Below are positions 8,516 to 17,515 of a DNA stretch of 64,000 nucleotides, piece after piece (position 1 is the stretch's first letter; each line of letters opens with the position of its first letter). The stretch spans positions 4,030,001-4,094,000 of the forward strand of contig OZ253937.1 in NCBI GenBank assembly GCA_965267185.1, written 5' to 3'. The notes under the pieces are model-generated. The model was not told where the DNA came from and searched no databases. It worked only from the letters and a program-made list of their open reading frames with translations. Made by a program: the position numbers and the translations under genes. The DNA comes from G965267185 sp965267185. GTDB lineage: Bacteria; Pseudomonadota; Alphaproteobacteria; UBA6615.

Positions 8516-11500
8516 GTGCGTAAATTCCTGATCGGTATCGTTGTCCTGCTCATCGTGCTTGTGGCGGCGGCGTTTGTTGCGCCGCAGCTCGTGCCGACCG
8601 ATACCTTGAAAGCGGACATCGCCGAAGAAGTTCGCGCTGCGACCGGCCGCGAGCTGGCAATCGACGGGGATCTGTCCTTCACCGTGCTGCCGTCTCCCCG
8701 TGTTTCCGTTTCGGGGGTTCGGGTCTCGAATATCGATGGTGCCCAGGCCGATGAGATGGTGCGCCTCAGGGCGGCTCAAGTCACCGTGGCGCTCGGACCG
8801 TTGCTGACAGGCCGGTTCGAAATCGACCGGGTTATTTTGATTGAACCCGTCTTCGAATTGGAGCAGTTGGCCGACGGCCGCAACAACTGGACCCTTCCAC
8901 CAGCGCCAACGGCGCCAGGACAAAGCTCGGGTCAGTCAGACACTGTCGCTGGATCCGGCGGGCCGGGCCCTTCGGTGCGCCTCAACGATTTGGTCGTGCG
9001 CAACGGCACGTTCGTTTTTCGCAGTCCCGACATCACCGAACGGATCGAAGGCATCAATGCATCGTTCGGTGCCGCGTCGCTGCGCGGACCGTTTCGGGCC
9101 GAGGGCGAGCTTGTATTGCGCGGTATGCCAGCGCAGTTGCGTGCCGCGGTCGGCGAGTTGGAGATCGATCGCGCGATCCCGGTGAACTTGGCGACGGGCG
9201 TGCAGAACGCTGAAGTGACCCTATCCGGAGTGCTCTCGGGCTTTCCCAACGACTTGCGGCTGATCGGCCAACTCGAAGGCAAGGCCGACGATAGCTCAAG
9301 CCTCGCAGCGATGATTTCCGGCCAGCCGCCATCGGCGGGGCTGGGGAATGCGCCGCTCACGATCAAAAGCGACCTTTCGGCTAGCCGCGATAGGGTCGCG
9401 CTGAACAATCTCTCGGTTGGGCTAGCCGGCGTGAATGCTACTGGTGCCGCCAACGTTGCGTTGGGAGAGACACCGGAGGTCGAGTTGATCCTCAATGCGG
9501 GGCAACTCGACTTGGACCAGCTGCTGGCCGACATCCGGTCGGCAGAGCCCAAGGCCTCTGGCGCGGCGGTACGGCAGCGCGCCGCGACCGCCTCGGGCCG
9601 TGCGGCTGCGCCGCAAACGGGGTCGGCCGCTGCGCCGGACGAGCGCGGCTTCGCGTTGCCGGGGTCGCTCAACGCGACGATCGAGACCAAAATCGACGCG
9701 GTCCTCTACCGCGGCGGCGTAATCCGCCAAGCTACGCTGAACGCTCAGTTGGATGACGGCGAGCTAACCATCTCGCAACTGACGGCGCAATTACCCGGTA
9801 GCGCCGATATCTCGCTATTTGGGTTCGTCAACGAGCGAGACGGCGCTCCGGCTTTTAGCGGGCAGGGCGAGGCCAACGCCGACGATCTGCGGGGGCTGCT
9901 GTCGTGGCTCGGCGTCGATCTGCCCTCCGTGCCGCTCGACCGGCTGCGCAAGCTGGCGCTGACCACGAAACTCGACGGCGTGAGGGAGCAATTGAACCTG
10001 ACCGAGATCGATCTCGGGATTGACGGGTCGCGCATTCGCGGCGGTATCGCCATTGCGCTGCGCGAGCGGCTGGGGCTCGGCATTGGTATCTCGCTCGATA
10101 AGCTCAACATCGACGCCTATCTCCCGACAGAGGCGGCAACGCCCGCTGCAGCAGGGACGGGCGATGCGTCGCCGTCGGCCGATGCGCCTCAGAGCCCCGC
10201 GTCGCCGGGAGAAAATTCGGCGGGTCTCGCGTTCCTCGATAAATTCGATTCAGTCGTACAGTTCAAAGCCGGAACGCTGACCTATCGCGGCAAGAGCATC
10301 CAGGGCGTCAACCTCGACGGCACGTTGGTTGCCGGTGCGCTCGATCTTCGCGATGCGTCAGTGAAAAGTTTGGCGGGCGCGAGCGCCAGCGCGTCGGGAC
10401 GGATCGAGGGCCTGGCGACGCGGGCACCGAACGTCGATCTCTCCATTGATATTGATGCCAAGGAATCCGACCGACTGTTGGAAATGCTCGGGGCCGCACC
10501 ATCCTTTACGGTTGGACCGGGGCGTTTGCAGGGGGCGGTGAAGGGCAATCTCGACGAAGTCGATATCGACCTGACGTTGGATGCCCTGAATGGCCAATTC
10601 GCCACGAAAGGCAAAGTGGCGCCGCTCGCCGAGAATGTCGACTTCGACCTCGCCCTCGACCTGCGCCACGGCGATGCCAGGGCGTTGTTCGACCGCATCG
10701 GTGGCAATGGGACAGCCGGCGATACCGGGAGTCCCGCAGGCCCGCTGCGTCTCGCAGGGGCGGCGACAGGCAATCTGGCGAAAAGCGCTTTCAGCGCCGC
10801 TATCGACGTCGGCGGCGGTTCGCTTAATGTCAAAGGACAGGTTTCCAATAGCGGTCCGGGGCAAGTCACCGGTGGTGTGGATGTCGCGGGAAGCCATCCT
10901 GATTTGGCGAGCGCCGTTCGCCTATTCTTGCCCGGCTACCGGCCGGCGTTGGCCGAACCGGGGCCGCTCAAATTTTCCGCCGATCTGGCGTTCGATCCGA
11001 CCACACTGCGGATCGACAATTTGCGTGGCAATGCCGGGCCGGTGACATTCGATAGCAACGCGAATGTGGCGCTCGACCGGGCGCGACCGCGTGTCGCCGG
11101 TGAACTCAAGACCAGCGAGATCATTGTCGATTGGTTTTTGCCGGTGCAAAGGCGGGCCGCACCGGCAGGCGGCTCGGCCGCCGGGTCTTCGCCGAGCGGC
11201 GGACAGGCTGCCACTTCGGGTCCGGCCGGCGAGCGCTGGTCCAGCGAGCCCATCGATTTATCGGCGCTGCGCAGCATCGATGCGGATATTGCCCTCACCG
11301 CACCGTCGATCACCTACACCAATCTTACGGTCGACAAGCCGAAAGTCGCCGTGACGCTCGCCGACGGAATCCTCGACCTCAGCGAACTTTCGGGTCGCGC
11401 CTATGGCGGCGCCTTCAGTATGACCGGGCAGGTGGCGGCAAGAGAGACGCCGTCGGTGCGCTACGCGCTGACGATCGACGAGGCCGACGCGGCGCGGCTC

Positions 11501-12202
11501 ACCGGGGCCGCGGGTCAGGAGGGGCGCGGGGTGATGAGTGTGCTCGACGTCCTGTTTCCGGTGTCGAGCGTGAAACTGACATCGGGCAAGCTCAGCGCAA
11601 AAATCGATGCTGCCTCGCAGGGCCGCAGTGAGCGCGAACTGATCCGCGCTCTGTCGGGTCAGGGCGACGTGACCTTTGTCGATGCGCGTGCCGAGGGGGT
11701 CGATGTCTGCCGGATCAGCAACCAGTTGGACAACCTCAACGGCTTGGAAGGCTTCCTGGGGCTCGTGCTGTCGGCGCAGGGCGGCGCCACCAATATCGAG
11801 AACTATGCTGGCCGGTTTGAAATCGCCAAAGGCATCGCGACGCTGCCGCGCCAGCGCATCAGCGCCGACTGTGCGACTGTCGATATCGCCGGCAATGTGG
11901 ACTTGCCGCGGTGGTTGATCGAGATCCGCGCCCAGGCACTCTTTCCCGAACATCCCAAGTTTCCGGGCATCGTTGTCGAGGAAAAGGGCCAGCTCGACGC
12001 ACCGAACACGCGGCTGGTCAATTCGAACCAGGTACAGCAATACATCATCGGCAAATCGGCGGGGTCGGTTCTGCGTAAACTGGTGCCGGAGGCCGAAGAG
12101 CAATCCGTCCCACAAGCGGACAGTGGGAGCCAGCCCACACCGGCGCCTCAGCCCGCCGAGCAGTTTCGCAATTTACTGAATGACTTGTTGAAGGGCCGCT
12201 GA
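8516..12202 (+). CDS. AsmA family protein, large
   Basis: A 1228-residue protein with one N-terminal membrane anchor (about residues 3-25) followed by a long periplasmic part. The first 150 residues match the AsmA N-domain (TGRELAIDGDLSFTVLPSPRVSVSGV), and the last 250 (around IRALSGQGDVTFVDARAEGVDVCRI) match the AsmA-like C-terminal domain that ends in a beta-strand repeat. AsmA proteins resemble repeating-beta-groove lipid carriers and affect outer-membrane lipid or protein assembly; the cargo is not shown here. Low-complexity Ala/Ser/Pro linkers lie near residues 345-380, 540-570 and 880-905. GTG start with GAGGAC upstream. It is a single gene; the next gene is convergent. Confidence 0.85.
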   Translation: MRKFLIGIVVLLIVLVAAAFVAPQLVPTDTLKADIAEEVRAATGRELAIDGDLSFTVLPSPRVSVSGVRVSNIDGAQADEMVRLRAAQVTVALGPLLTGRFEIDRVILIEPVFELEQLADGRNNWTLPPAPTAPGQSSGQSDTVAGSGGPGPSVRLNDLVVRNGTFVFRSPDITERIEGINASFGAASLRGPFRAEGELVLRGMPAQLRAAVGELEIDRAIPVNLATGVQNAEVTLSGVLSGFPNDLRLIGQLEGKADDSSSLAAMISGQPPSAGLGNAPLTIKSDLSASRDRVALNNLSVGLAGVNATGAANVALGETPEVELILNAGQLDLDQLLADIRSAEPKASGAAVRQRAATASGRAAAPQTGSAAAPDERGFALPGSLNATIETKIDAVLYRGGVIRQATLNAQLDDGELTISQLTAQLPGSADISLFGFVNERDGAPAFSGQGEANADDLRGLLSWLGVDLPSVPLDRLRKLALTTKLDGVREQLNLTEIDLGIDGSRIRGGIAIALRERLGLGIGISLDKLNIDAYLPTEAATPAAAGTGDASPSADAPQSPASPGENSAGLAFLDKFDSVVQFKAGTLTYRGKSIQGVNLDGTLVAGALDLRDASVKSLAGASASASGRIEGLATRAPNVDLSIDIDAKESDRLLEMLGAAPSFTVGPGRLQGAVKGNLDEVDIDLTLDALNGQFATKGKVAPLAENVDFDLALDLRHGDARALFDRIGGNGTAGDTGSPAGPLRLAGAATGNLAKSAFSAAIDVGGGSLNVKGQVSNSGPGQVTGGVDVAGSHPDLASAVRLFLPGYRPALAEPGPLKFSADLAFDPTTLRIDNLRGNAGPVTFDSNANVALDRARPRVAGELKTSEIIVDWFLPVQRRAAPAGGSAAGSSPSGGQAATSGPAGERWSSEPIDLSALRSIDADIALTAPSITYTNLTVDKPKVAVTLADGILDLSELSGRAYGGAFSMTGQVAARETPSVRYALTIDEADAARLTGAAGQEGRGVMSVLDVLFPVSSVKLTSGKLSAKIDAASQGRSERELIRALSGQGDVTFVDARAEGVDVCRISNQLDNLNGLEGFLGLVLSAQGGATNIENYAGRFEIAKGIATLPRQRISADCATVDIAGNVDLPRWLIEIRAQALFPEHPKFPGIVVEEKGQLDAPNTRLVNSNQVQQYIIGKSAGSVLRKLVPEAEEQSVPQADSGSQPTPAPQPAEQFRNLLNDLLKGR

Positions 12203-12214
12203 CGGCCCTGTCCG

Positions 12215-12454
12215 CTATTTCCGGATACTCTCCAGCACGAACACGCGAATGGCGCTGGACAGGCTGCCGGCTCGCTGTTGATCGATCTGGGTGACGAGTT
12301 CGTTCACCGACACCCGGCGCTGCGCCGCCAGCGCGCGCAATTGGTCCCAAAATATCGGTTCGAGCGACACGCTGGTCCGATGGCCGGCGACGACCACCGA
12401 GCGTTTCTTGCTCACGGCTTGGTTGGGAAGGTCACGTATTACTTCTGTTTTCAT
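12215..12454 (-). CDS. Ribbon-helix-helix domain protein
   Basis: A 79-residue protein. The segment RTSVSLEPIFWDQLRALAAQRRVSVNELVTQID is a ribbon-helix-helix fold of the RHH_4 type, a short beta strand plus two helices, common as small DNA-binding or protein-binding modules in alphaproteobacteria. The ATG at 12454 overlaps the fumC stop as ATGA, which decides the start over an upstream in-frame codon and implies coupled translation with fumC. The target is unknown. Confidence 0.75.
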   Translation of the reverse strand: MKTEVIRDLPNQAVSKKRSVVVAGHRTSVSLEPIFWDQLRALAAQRRVSVNELVTQIDQQRAGSLSSAIRVFVLESIRK

Positions 12455-13845
12455 CTTGGTTCGATCATGTTTTCGGGCCGCACCCACTCGTCATACTGTT
12501 CGGCGGTCAGCAGTTTTAGCGCAATTGCGGCTTCCTTTAGGGTAGTACCGTCTGCGAAGGCCTTTTTCGCCACTTTTGCGGCATTATCGTAACCAATATG
12601 CGGGTTTAGCGCTGTCACCAGCATCAGCGACTGCTCCATAAGCTCGCCGATTCGCCCGGTGTTCGCTTCGATTCCCTGAACGCAACGGTCGGCGAAACTG
12701 CGCGCCGCGTCGCCCAGCAGCCGGGCCGACTGGAGCACGTTATAAATGATGACCGGCTTGAACACATTCAACTCGAAGTGACCGTTACTGCCGGCGACGG
12801 TGACGGCGACATGGTTGCCCATGATTTGTGCCGCCACCATGGTGATCGCTTCGGACTGTGTGGGGTTTATCTTGCCCGGCATGATCGACGATCCCGGTTC
12901 GTTGGCCGGGAGCGCCAACTCGCCGATGCCGCTGCGCGGCCCCGACCCAAGAAAGCGAATATCGTTGGCGATTTTCATCACCGCTGCTGCCCCGACGTTG
13001 AGTGCGCCGGAAGCGGCCACGAGGGCGTCGTGGGCGGCCAACCCGGCAAACTTGTTGGGCATCGTCACGAAGCCCTTGCCGGTGATGTTCGCCACCTCGT
13101 CGGCAAACCGCTCGGCGAACCCGACGGCGGTGTTCAACCCGGTGCCGACAGCGGTGCCGCCCTGCGCCAGCTGATAGAGTTCAGGCAAAGTGCGGCGCGC
13201 ACCGTCGATCACGCTTTGTATTTGGCTGGCGTAGCCCGAAAACTCCTGGCCCAGCGTCAGTGGCGTCGCGTCTTGCGTGTGGGTTCGCCCGATTTTGATG
13301 ATTTTGTCGAATTCCGCTGCTTTCTCCGACACCACGCCGTGCAAATGGGCGAGCGCCGGCACCAAGCGGTCTTCGATCTCGAGCGCCGCGGCAATATGCA
13401 TCGCCGTGGGAAAGGTGTCGTTCGAAGACTGGCTCCGGTTCACGTGATCGTTGGGATGCACCGGCGATTTGTCGCCGGGCTGGCCACCGAGAATTTCGTT
13501 GGCGCGATTGGCGATAACCTCGTTCGCGTTCATGTTCGATTGGGTGCCCGAGCCGGTCTGCCAGACCACCAGCGGGAAGTTATCGTCGAACTTGCCGTCG
13601 ATGATTTCCTGTGCGGCTTGGTCAATCGCGTCGGCGACATCTTTCTCGAGCTGACCGAGGGCAAGATTGGCGCGCGCGGCGGCCTGCTTCTGGATGCCCA
13701 ATGCCCGAACCAGCGACAACGGCATCCGCTCGTCGCCGATGGGGAAATTCTCGATGCTCCGTTGAGTTTGGGCGCCCCAATATTTGTCGGCCGGAACCTC
13801 GACCTCGCCCATAGTGTCGGATTCGATGCGAACGTCGCCGGTCAT
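12451..13845 (-). CDS. fumC: Fumarate hydratase, class II
   Basis: A 464-residue iron-independent fumarase of the TCA cycle (fumarate plus water to L-malate). It shows the aspartase/fumarase signature GSSIMPGKINPTQSE, the substrate-binding THTQDATPLTLGQE and TGSGTQSNMNANEV blocks, and the active-site His region HPNDHVNRSQSSND. It is full length and uninterrupted. It overlaps the downstream ribbon-helix-helix gene by four bases; a gap of about 120 bases separates it from the TfoX-like gene on the same strand, where its promoter may lie. Confidence 0.97.
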   Translation of the reverse strand: MTGDVRIESDTMGEVEVPADKYWGAQTQRSIENFPIGDERMPLSLVRALGIQKQAAARANLALGQLEKDVADAIDQAAQEIIDGKFDDNFPLVVWQTGSGTQSNMNANEVIANRANEILGGQPGDKSPVHPNDHVNRSQSSNDTFPTAMHIAAALEIEDRLVPALAHLHGVVSEKAAEFDKIIKIGRTHTQDATPLTLGQEFSGYASQIQSVIDGARRTLPELYQLAQGGTAVGTGLNTAVGFAERFADEVANITGKGFVTMPNKFAGLAAHDALVAASGALNVGAAAVMKIANDIRFLGSGPRSGIGELALPANEPGSSIMPGKINPTQSEAITMVAAQIMGNHVAVTVAGSNGHFELNVFKPVIIYNVLQSARLLGDAARSFADRCVQGIEANTGRIGELMEQSLMLVTALNPHIGYDNAAKVAKKAFADGTTLKEAAIALKLLTAEQYDEWVRPENMIEPR

Positions 13846-13964
13846 GATTTGCGGTCTCCTACAATGCTGCGCGCATTATCATTGTGATTGGCGATAGGTA
13901 AAGCCCAATGGGCCTCAACAAACCTTGTTTCTCGGCCCTCGGCGGGGCGGATTGTAAGGCTTTA

Positions 13965-14312
13965 TCAGCGCTTGCGGTTTCGCTTGGCCGCGCCGATCGC
14001 GCGTTCTGCCCAGGGATACAGTGTCTCGGTGTCCTCAAGCGCACCATCCGGCGCCATGTAGTAGGACATCTCGAAGGTCTTATCGCCGCGGGAGTAGCTA
14101 AACGCCTCGGAGCCGGCATCCTGGAAATCGCCGATCGTTTGGTCGTCGACCTTGAGATACAGCTCGTCGTCGGCGATCAGGGCGAACATGGTATCACCGA
14201 GAAACACGCCGAACCCACCGAACATGCCGCGCACGCGTACACCCTCGGCGCCATCGTCAAACGGCGCCAGCAGGTCTCGAACATGGGCGACAAATTCGTT
14301 TTCCCGCGCCAT
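13965..14312 (-). CDS. TfoX/Sxy N-terminal domain protein
   Basis: A 115-residue single-domain protein. VRGMFGGFGVFLGDTMFALIADDELYLKVDDQT is the hallmark of the TfoX N-terminal domain. In gammaproteobacteria TfoX drives competence genes, but the short one-domain alphaproteobacterial versions have no proven role. It lies 22 bases after the sspB stop on the same strand, so the two are probably one transcript. No DNA-binding motif or C-terminal TfoX domain is present. Confidence 0.8.
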   Translation of the reverse strand: MARENEFVAHVRDLLAPFDDGAEGVRVRGMFGGFGVFLGDTMFALIADDELYLKVDDQTIGDFQDAGSEAFSYSRGDKTFEMSYYMAPDGALEDTETLYPWAERAIGAAKRNRKR

Positions 14313-14334
14313 CGCTATTCAGGAATTGGACCGG

Positions 14335-14862
14335 CTATTTCTTCCGAAACGTCTCTAGGTTGACCACTTCGGCGGTCGGTTTGTCGGCTTCTTCGTCGGT
14401 GTCATTGTCGGCCACCGCGCGTTCCGGCACCGGCACGAGGTCGCCGGATTCACGAACCGCGGGAACGCTGCCGCCGCGCGTCGATGCGCCCGCACCGTCG
14501 CCCGTGTCGCTGCCATTGAACTGCAACCCGAACTTGACCGACGGGTCGACGAACGCCGTCAGGGCGGCAAACGGAATAGTGAGCTTGGCGAGCTGGTTGT
14601 CGAAGCTCAAACTGATCCCGAAAGCGTCATCGTCAACCGTGAGATCCCAGAACTGATGCTGCACGACAATTGTCATCTCTTCGGGATACCGGTCGCGCAG
14701 GAAGTCCGGTATCTCAACGCCCGGCACTTGCGTGCGGAAGGTGAGATAAAAGTGATGGTCGCCGGGGAGTCCGTTCTCGATCGTTTGTTCGAGGGCTGCG
14801 CGCACAACGCCGCGCAACGCATCTTCGACCATCTTGTCGTATCTAAGAGTATTCTCGGTCAT
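14335..14862 (-). CDS. sspB: SspB, ClpXP adaptor for ssrA-tagged proteins
   Basis: A 175-residue alphaproteobacterial-type SspB. The N-terminal domain (about 5-115; HHFYLTFRTQVPGVEIP, VVQHQFWDLTVDDDAFGISLSF) binds the ssrA tag. A flexible Gly/Ser/Thr-rich linker leads to a short C-terminal tail (TAEVVNLETFRKK) of the kind that docks on ClpX. I start at ATG 14862 (MTENTLRYDKMV). The tmRNA gene that makes the tag lies just upstream on the same strand, about 110 bases away, so tag and adaptor are neighbours. Confidence 0.9.
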   Translation of the reverse strand: MTENTLRYDKMVEDALRGVVRAALEQTIENGLPGDHHFYLTFRTQVPGVEIPDFLRDRYPEEMTIVVQHQFWDLTVDDDAFGISLSFDNQLAKLTIPFAALTAFVDPSVKFGLQFNGSDTGDGAGASTRGGSVPAVRESGDLVPVPERAVADNDTDEEADKPTAEVVNLETFRKK

Positions 14863-14969
14863 AGCGGAGTGATGGAAGCGCGGTGCGCCGCGCACGTCAA
14901 CGGAAATGACTCTTAATTTGTGGGCAACCGCAAAATAATTCTCACGACAGCGACGAACGAGATGTTTTT

Positions 14970-15270
14970 AAGTGGGGGGCTTCTGTTGCCCGGTGCCCCC
15001 CGAACCGCGCTTATCGACGCTTATTAAGCGGCAACAGCGATGGGCTCAACGTTGTCGTTGGCACCTATAGTAGTGGCCCGATAACGACGGTACCATGCCG
15101 GGTGAAAGTCTGACTTTTACGCGCGCGTCGATCCTATTTCGCCCCCCAAACTCGTGCCGCCAAGGCCGGGAAATTGGTGGAGGCGCCGGGTACCGCCCCC
15201 GGGTCCGCATCGTTTATTGCGAAAGACGTTTATCACCATAGCCGGGCGAACCCGGCCCCCTATATATAGG
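14970..15270 (-). ncRNA. ssrA: tmRNA, circularly permuted two-piece form
   Basis: Transfer-messenger RNA rescues stalled ribosomes. Reading the minus strand, the acceptor piece comes first and ends with acceptor strand CGCCTCC, discriminator A and encoded CCA (15185-15175). After a spacer of about 28 bases the coding piece begins GGGGGCGAAATAGGATCGACG-like (from 15146). Its first seven bases pair with CGCCTCC, including a G-U at the third pair, the alanine identity mark. The tag reading frame (15062-15021) encodes ANDNVEPIAVAA followed by TAATAA. This order, 3' half before 5' half, is the permuted alphaproteobacterial form. A 5-bp stem with a 7-base loop sits where the T arm should be, although the loop is not the usual TTCRA type. 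The outer ends are approximate. Confidence 0.93.
14974..15001 (-). terminator. GC-rich hairpin at the 3' end of the tmRNA gene
   Basis: Perfect 7-bp stem (GGGGGGC at 14974-14980, GCCCCCC at 14995-15001) with a 14-base loop, just past the tag stop codons. It lacks a T run on the minus strand, so it may be a terminator or processing hairpin, or part of the coding piece's own fold. Confidence 0.4.
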
Positions 15271-15390
15271 TATTATCGGAGCGGGTTGGAAGATATTGCC
15301 GGTTATCCCCAAAACCCGCGTGTTCCATAGGTTTCCGCGACTCGCTGAGCGTAATACTCTCACCGTCCGCAGAAATCCGGGCAATTTGCA

Positions 15391-16185
15391 ATGCAGCAGT
15401 ACATCGATCTCATGCGCCGCGTGCGTACCCACGGTATCCAGCGGGAAGACCGCACCGGCACGGGTACCCTCAGCGTCTTCGGTCACCAGATGCGGTTTTA
15501 CCTGGACGATGGGTTTCCGCTGCTGACGACCAAAAAACTACATCTGAAATCGATTATCCACGAGCTGCTGTGGTTTCTCAAAGGCGACACCAATATCGGT
15601 TATCTCAACGACAATGGCGTGTCGATCTGGGATGAGTGGGCGGACGAGAAGGGCGATCTGGGGCCCGTCTATGGTCACCAGTGGCGCTCGTGGCCGACGC
15701 CCGATGGCGGACATATCGATCAGATCAGCAATTTGATCGAACAGATCCGCACCAATCCGGATTCGCGGCGGCTCATCGTCAGCGCTTGGAATGTTGCCGA
15801 CGTACCCGACATGGCGCTGCCGCCATGTCATTGCCTGTTTCAGTTCTACGTCGCCGAAGGCCGGTTGTCGTGCCAGCTCTACCAACGCAGCGCCGATATC
15901 TTTCTCGGCGTTCCGTTTAATATTGCGTCTTACGCGCTGCTCACTTTGATGGTGGCACATGTGACCGGCCTCAAGCCCGGCGAGTTCGTGCATACGTTCG
16001 GCGATGCGCATCTTTATCTCAACCATTTGCCGCAAACCGACGAGCAGTTGCAGCGCATGCCCTATCCGTTGCCGCGCATGATTCTCAATTCCAAAGTCGA
16101 CGATATTTTCGGCTTCGAGTACGACGACTTTAAGCTCGAGGGCTACCGGTTCCACCCGCATATCCCGGCTGCGGTGGCCGTTTAA
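15391..16185 (+). CDS. thyA: Thymidylate synthase
   Basis: A 264-residue enzyme converting dUMP and methylene-tetrahydrofolate to dTMP and dihydrofolate. The catalytic Cys is residue 146 in LPPCHCLFQFY, the same number as in E. coli. Also present are the phosphate-binding RTGTGTLSVFGHQMRF near the N-terminus, the RRLIVSAWN block, and QRSADIFLGVPFNIASYA. It is full length and followed after 11 bases by folA, which reduces the dihydrofolate it makes. The upstream gap is shared with the divergent tmRNA gene. Confidence 0.97.
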   Translation: MQQYIDLMRRVRTHGIQREDRTGTGTLSVFGHQMRFYLDDGFPLLTTKKLHLKSIIHELLWFLKGDTNIGYLNDNGVSIWDEWADEKGDLGPVYGHQWRSWPTPDGGHIDQISNLIEQIRTNPDSRRLIVSAWNVADVPDMALPPCHCLFQFYVAEGRLSCQLYQRSADIFLGVPFNIASYALLTLMVAHVTGLKPGEFVHTFGDAHLYLNHLPQTDEQLQRMPYPLPRMILNSKVDDIFGFEYDDFKLEGYRFHPHIPAAVAV

Positions 16186-16196
16186 CAGACCGGCCG

Positions 16197-16688
16197 ATGC
16201 GGCTTGCCCTCATTGCTGCGGTAGCCCGCAACGGCGTGATCGGCCGCGACGGCGATTTGCCATGGCATATCTCCGCCGACCTGAAACATTTCAAGGCCAC
16301 CACCATGGGCAAGCCCATGATCATGGGGCGCCGCACGTTCGAATCGATCGGCATGGCGTTGCCGGGGCGTACCAGCATCGTCATCACCCGCAATGCGGGG
16401 TTCGCTGCCGACGGTATCGAGGTCGCGGCCGATCTGGACCAAGCCTTGGCGATTGCGGAACGCCTAGGCGCCGACGAAGCCATGGTGGTTGGCGGCGGCG
16501 AAATTTATGCCGCGGCGCTGCTGCGCGCCGACCGGCTTTATCTGACTGAAGTCCATGCGGAAGCCGAAGGCGATGTTCATTTCCCACCGCTCGATCGTTC
16601 GCAGTGGCGCGAGACGTCGCGCGACGATCATGCGGCGGACGGCGACACGCCGGCGTTCAGCTTCGTGGTGTTGGAACGAGTCCCTTAA
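16197..16688 (+). CDS. folA: Dihydrofolate reductase
   Basis: A 163-residue type I DHFR. The N-terminus holds the ARNGVIGRDGDLPWHISADLKHF substrate loop with Trp and Asp, then GKPMIMGRRTFESIG and LPGRTSIVITRN for NADPH, and the MVVGGGEIYA cofactor turn. It regenerates tetrahydrofolate after ThyA; the two genes are 11 bases apart and probably cotranscribed. Its 3' end overlaps the convergent YHS-protein gene by four bases. Confidence 0.96.
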   Translation: MRLALIAAVARNGVIGRDGDLPWHISADLKHFKATTMGKPMIMGRRTFESIGMALPGRTSIVITRNAGFAADGIEVAADLDQALAIAERLGADEAMVVGGGEIYAAALLRADRLYLTEVHAEAEGDVHFPPLDRSQWRETSRDDHAADGDTPAFSFVVLERVP

Positions 16689-17158
16689 TTTCCGTCGCGC
16701 AGGCCCGGCCAGTTGGCGTCGGCCTTGGCGATGTTGCCGTCCTTGTCGAGGGCCCAGCGGGCGCGCACGAATTTCGAGAAGTTCAGGTACAGCTTGTCGT
16801 CTTTAATGGACCAGGCGTGGGGGTCGACCGGCGCGATATAGTTGTTGGCGGCGGCCCAGGCGCAGTAGCCGCCATATTGCGGCGCGTATTTGTCCGGGTC
16901 GGCGGCGAAGCGGTCGCGGTTTTCCGCCGAGGCGAAGTGCCACTGCGCGCCCATATATTCGGCAGTGTGCTCCGGTTTGCCCTCGACCGGTTTGCCCTCG
17001 GTAAAGTAAGCCACTGGGTCATAGCCACGGATGGCTGCGCCGTTTTCGTTGAACACCGGATCGACGGCGAGGGCCGGTCCGGCGGTTGCGATGAACGCCG
17101 CGATTACAATCGCCAGCGCGAGAATTGGGAGAGTAACTTGTCTAGCGATAGCAACCAT
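16685..17158 (-). CDS. Secreted YHS-domain protein
   Basis: A 157-residue protein with a signal peptide (hydrophobic core at residues 8-28, cut probably after GPALA). The YHS-type domain follows: IRGYDPVAYFTEGKPVEG, then the WHFASAENRDRFAADPDKYAPQYGGYCAWA block. YHS domains of this kind are linked to metal handling, and one Cys lies in the GGYCAWA motif, but the substrate here is unknown. The ATG at 17158 follows a clean GGAGAT site eight bases upstream. It is alone on its strand and convergent with folA. Confidence 0.85.
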   Translation of the reverse strand: MVAIARQVTLPILALAIVIAAFIATAGPALAVDPVFNENGAAIRGYDPVAYFTEGKPVEGKPEHTAEYMGAQWHFASAENRDRFAADPDKYAPQYGGYCAWAAANNYIAPVDPHAWSIKDDKLYLNFSKFVRARWALDKDGNIAKADANWPGLRDGN

Positions 17159-17515
17159 TGTGATCTCCGGTTCAGCGTCAATCGTGCTGGAACACATTAA
17201 ACACCGAAGCGGTCTTAAAATTCCGCTCAGATAGAGAAATTTTTCGAAGATGTTAGAGGGCAGAAAACGCCGCCGGGCCGTATGCATCATTGCCGGCCGA
17301 ATGGGGGGCAGAAGGCCGGCGGCCTGCGGGGCTAGGCACGATGCTGGCCCGGCGGTTCTTTCTCGGCACAACAACGCTGGGGCAGCGATGCTGCGTCATC
17401 GGCAAAAGTGATATCGAAACCCGCTATTCGCAACGCACGATCATGTCGCGGCAGATCAACAAAGCGCGAGGGACTTCACCCGTAAATCACCGCGAAATCC
17501 ACCGGTCCGGCGGCT
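17159..17515. other. Intergenic region, 357 bases, nothing recognised
   Basis: Lies between the YHS-protein gene start and the mrp gene end, both on the minus strand, so it should hold the YHS promoter. I see no RNA gene, repeat or convincing small protein; short open frames here lack a ribosome site. Confidence 0.5.

Noticed and set aside
8282..8923. Minus-strand open frame upstream of the gamma-glutamyltransferase
   Set aside because: It is antisense to the start of asmA and has no domain or ribosome site.
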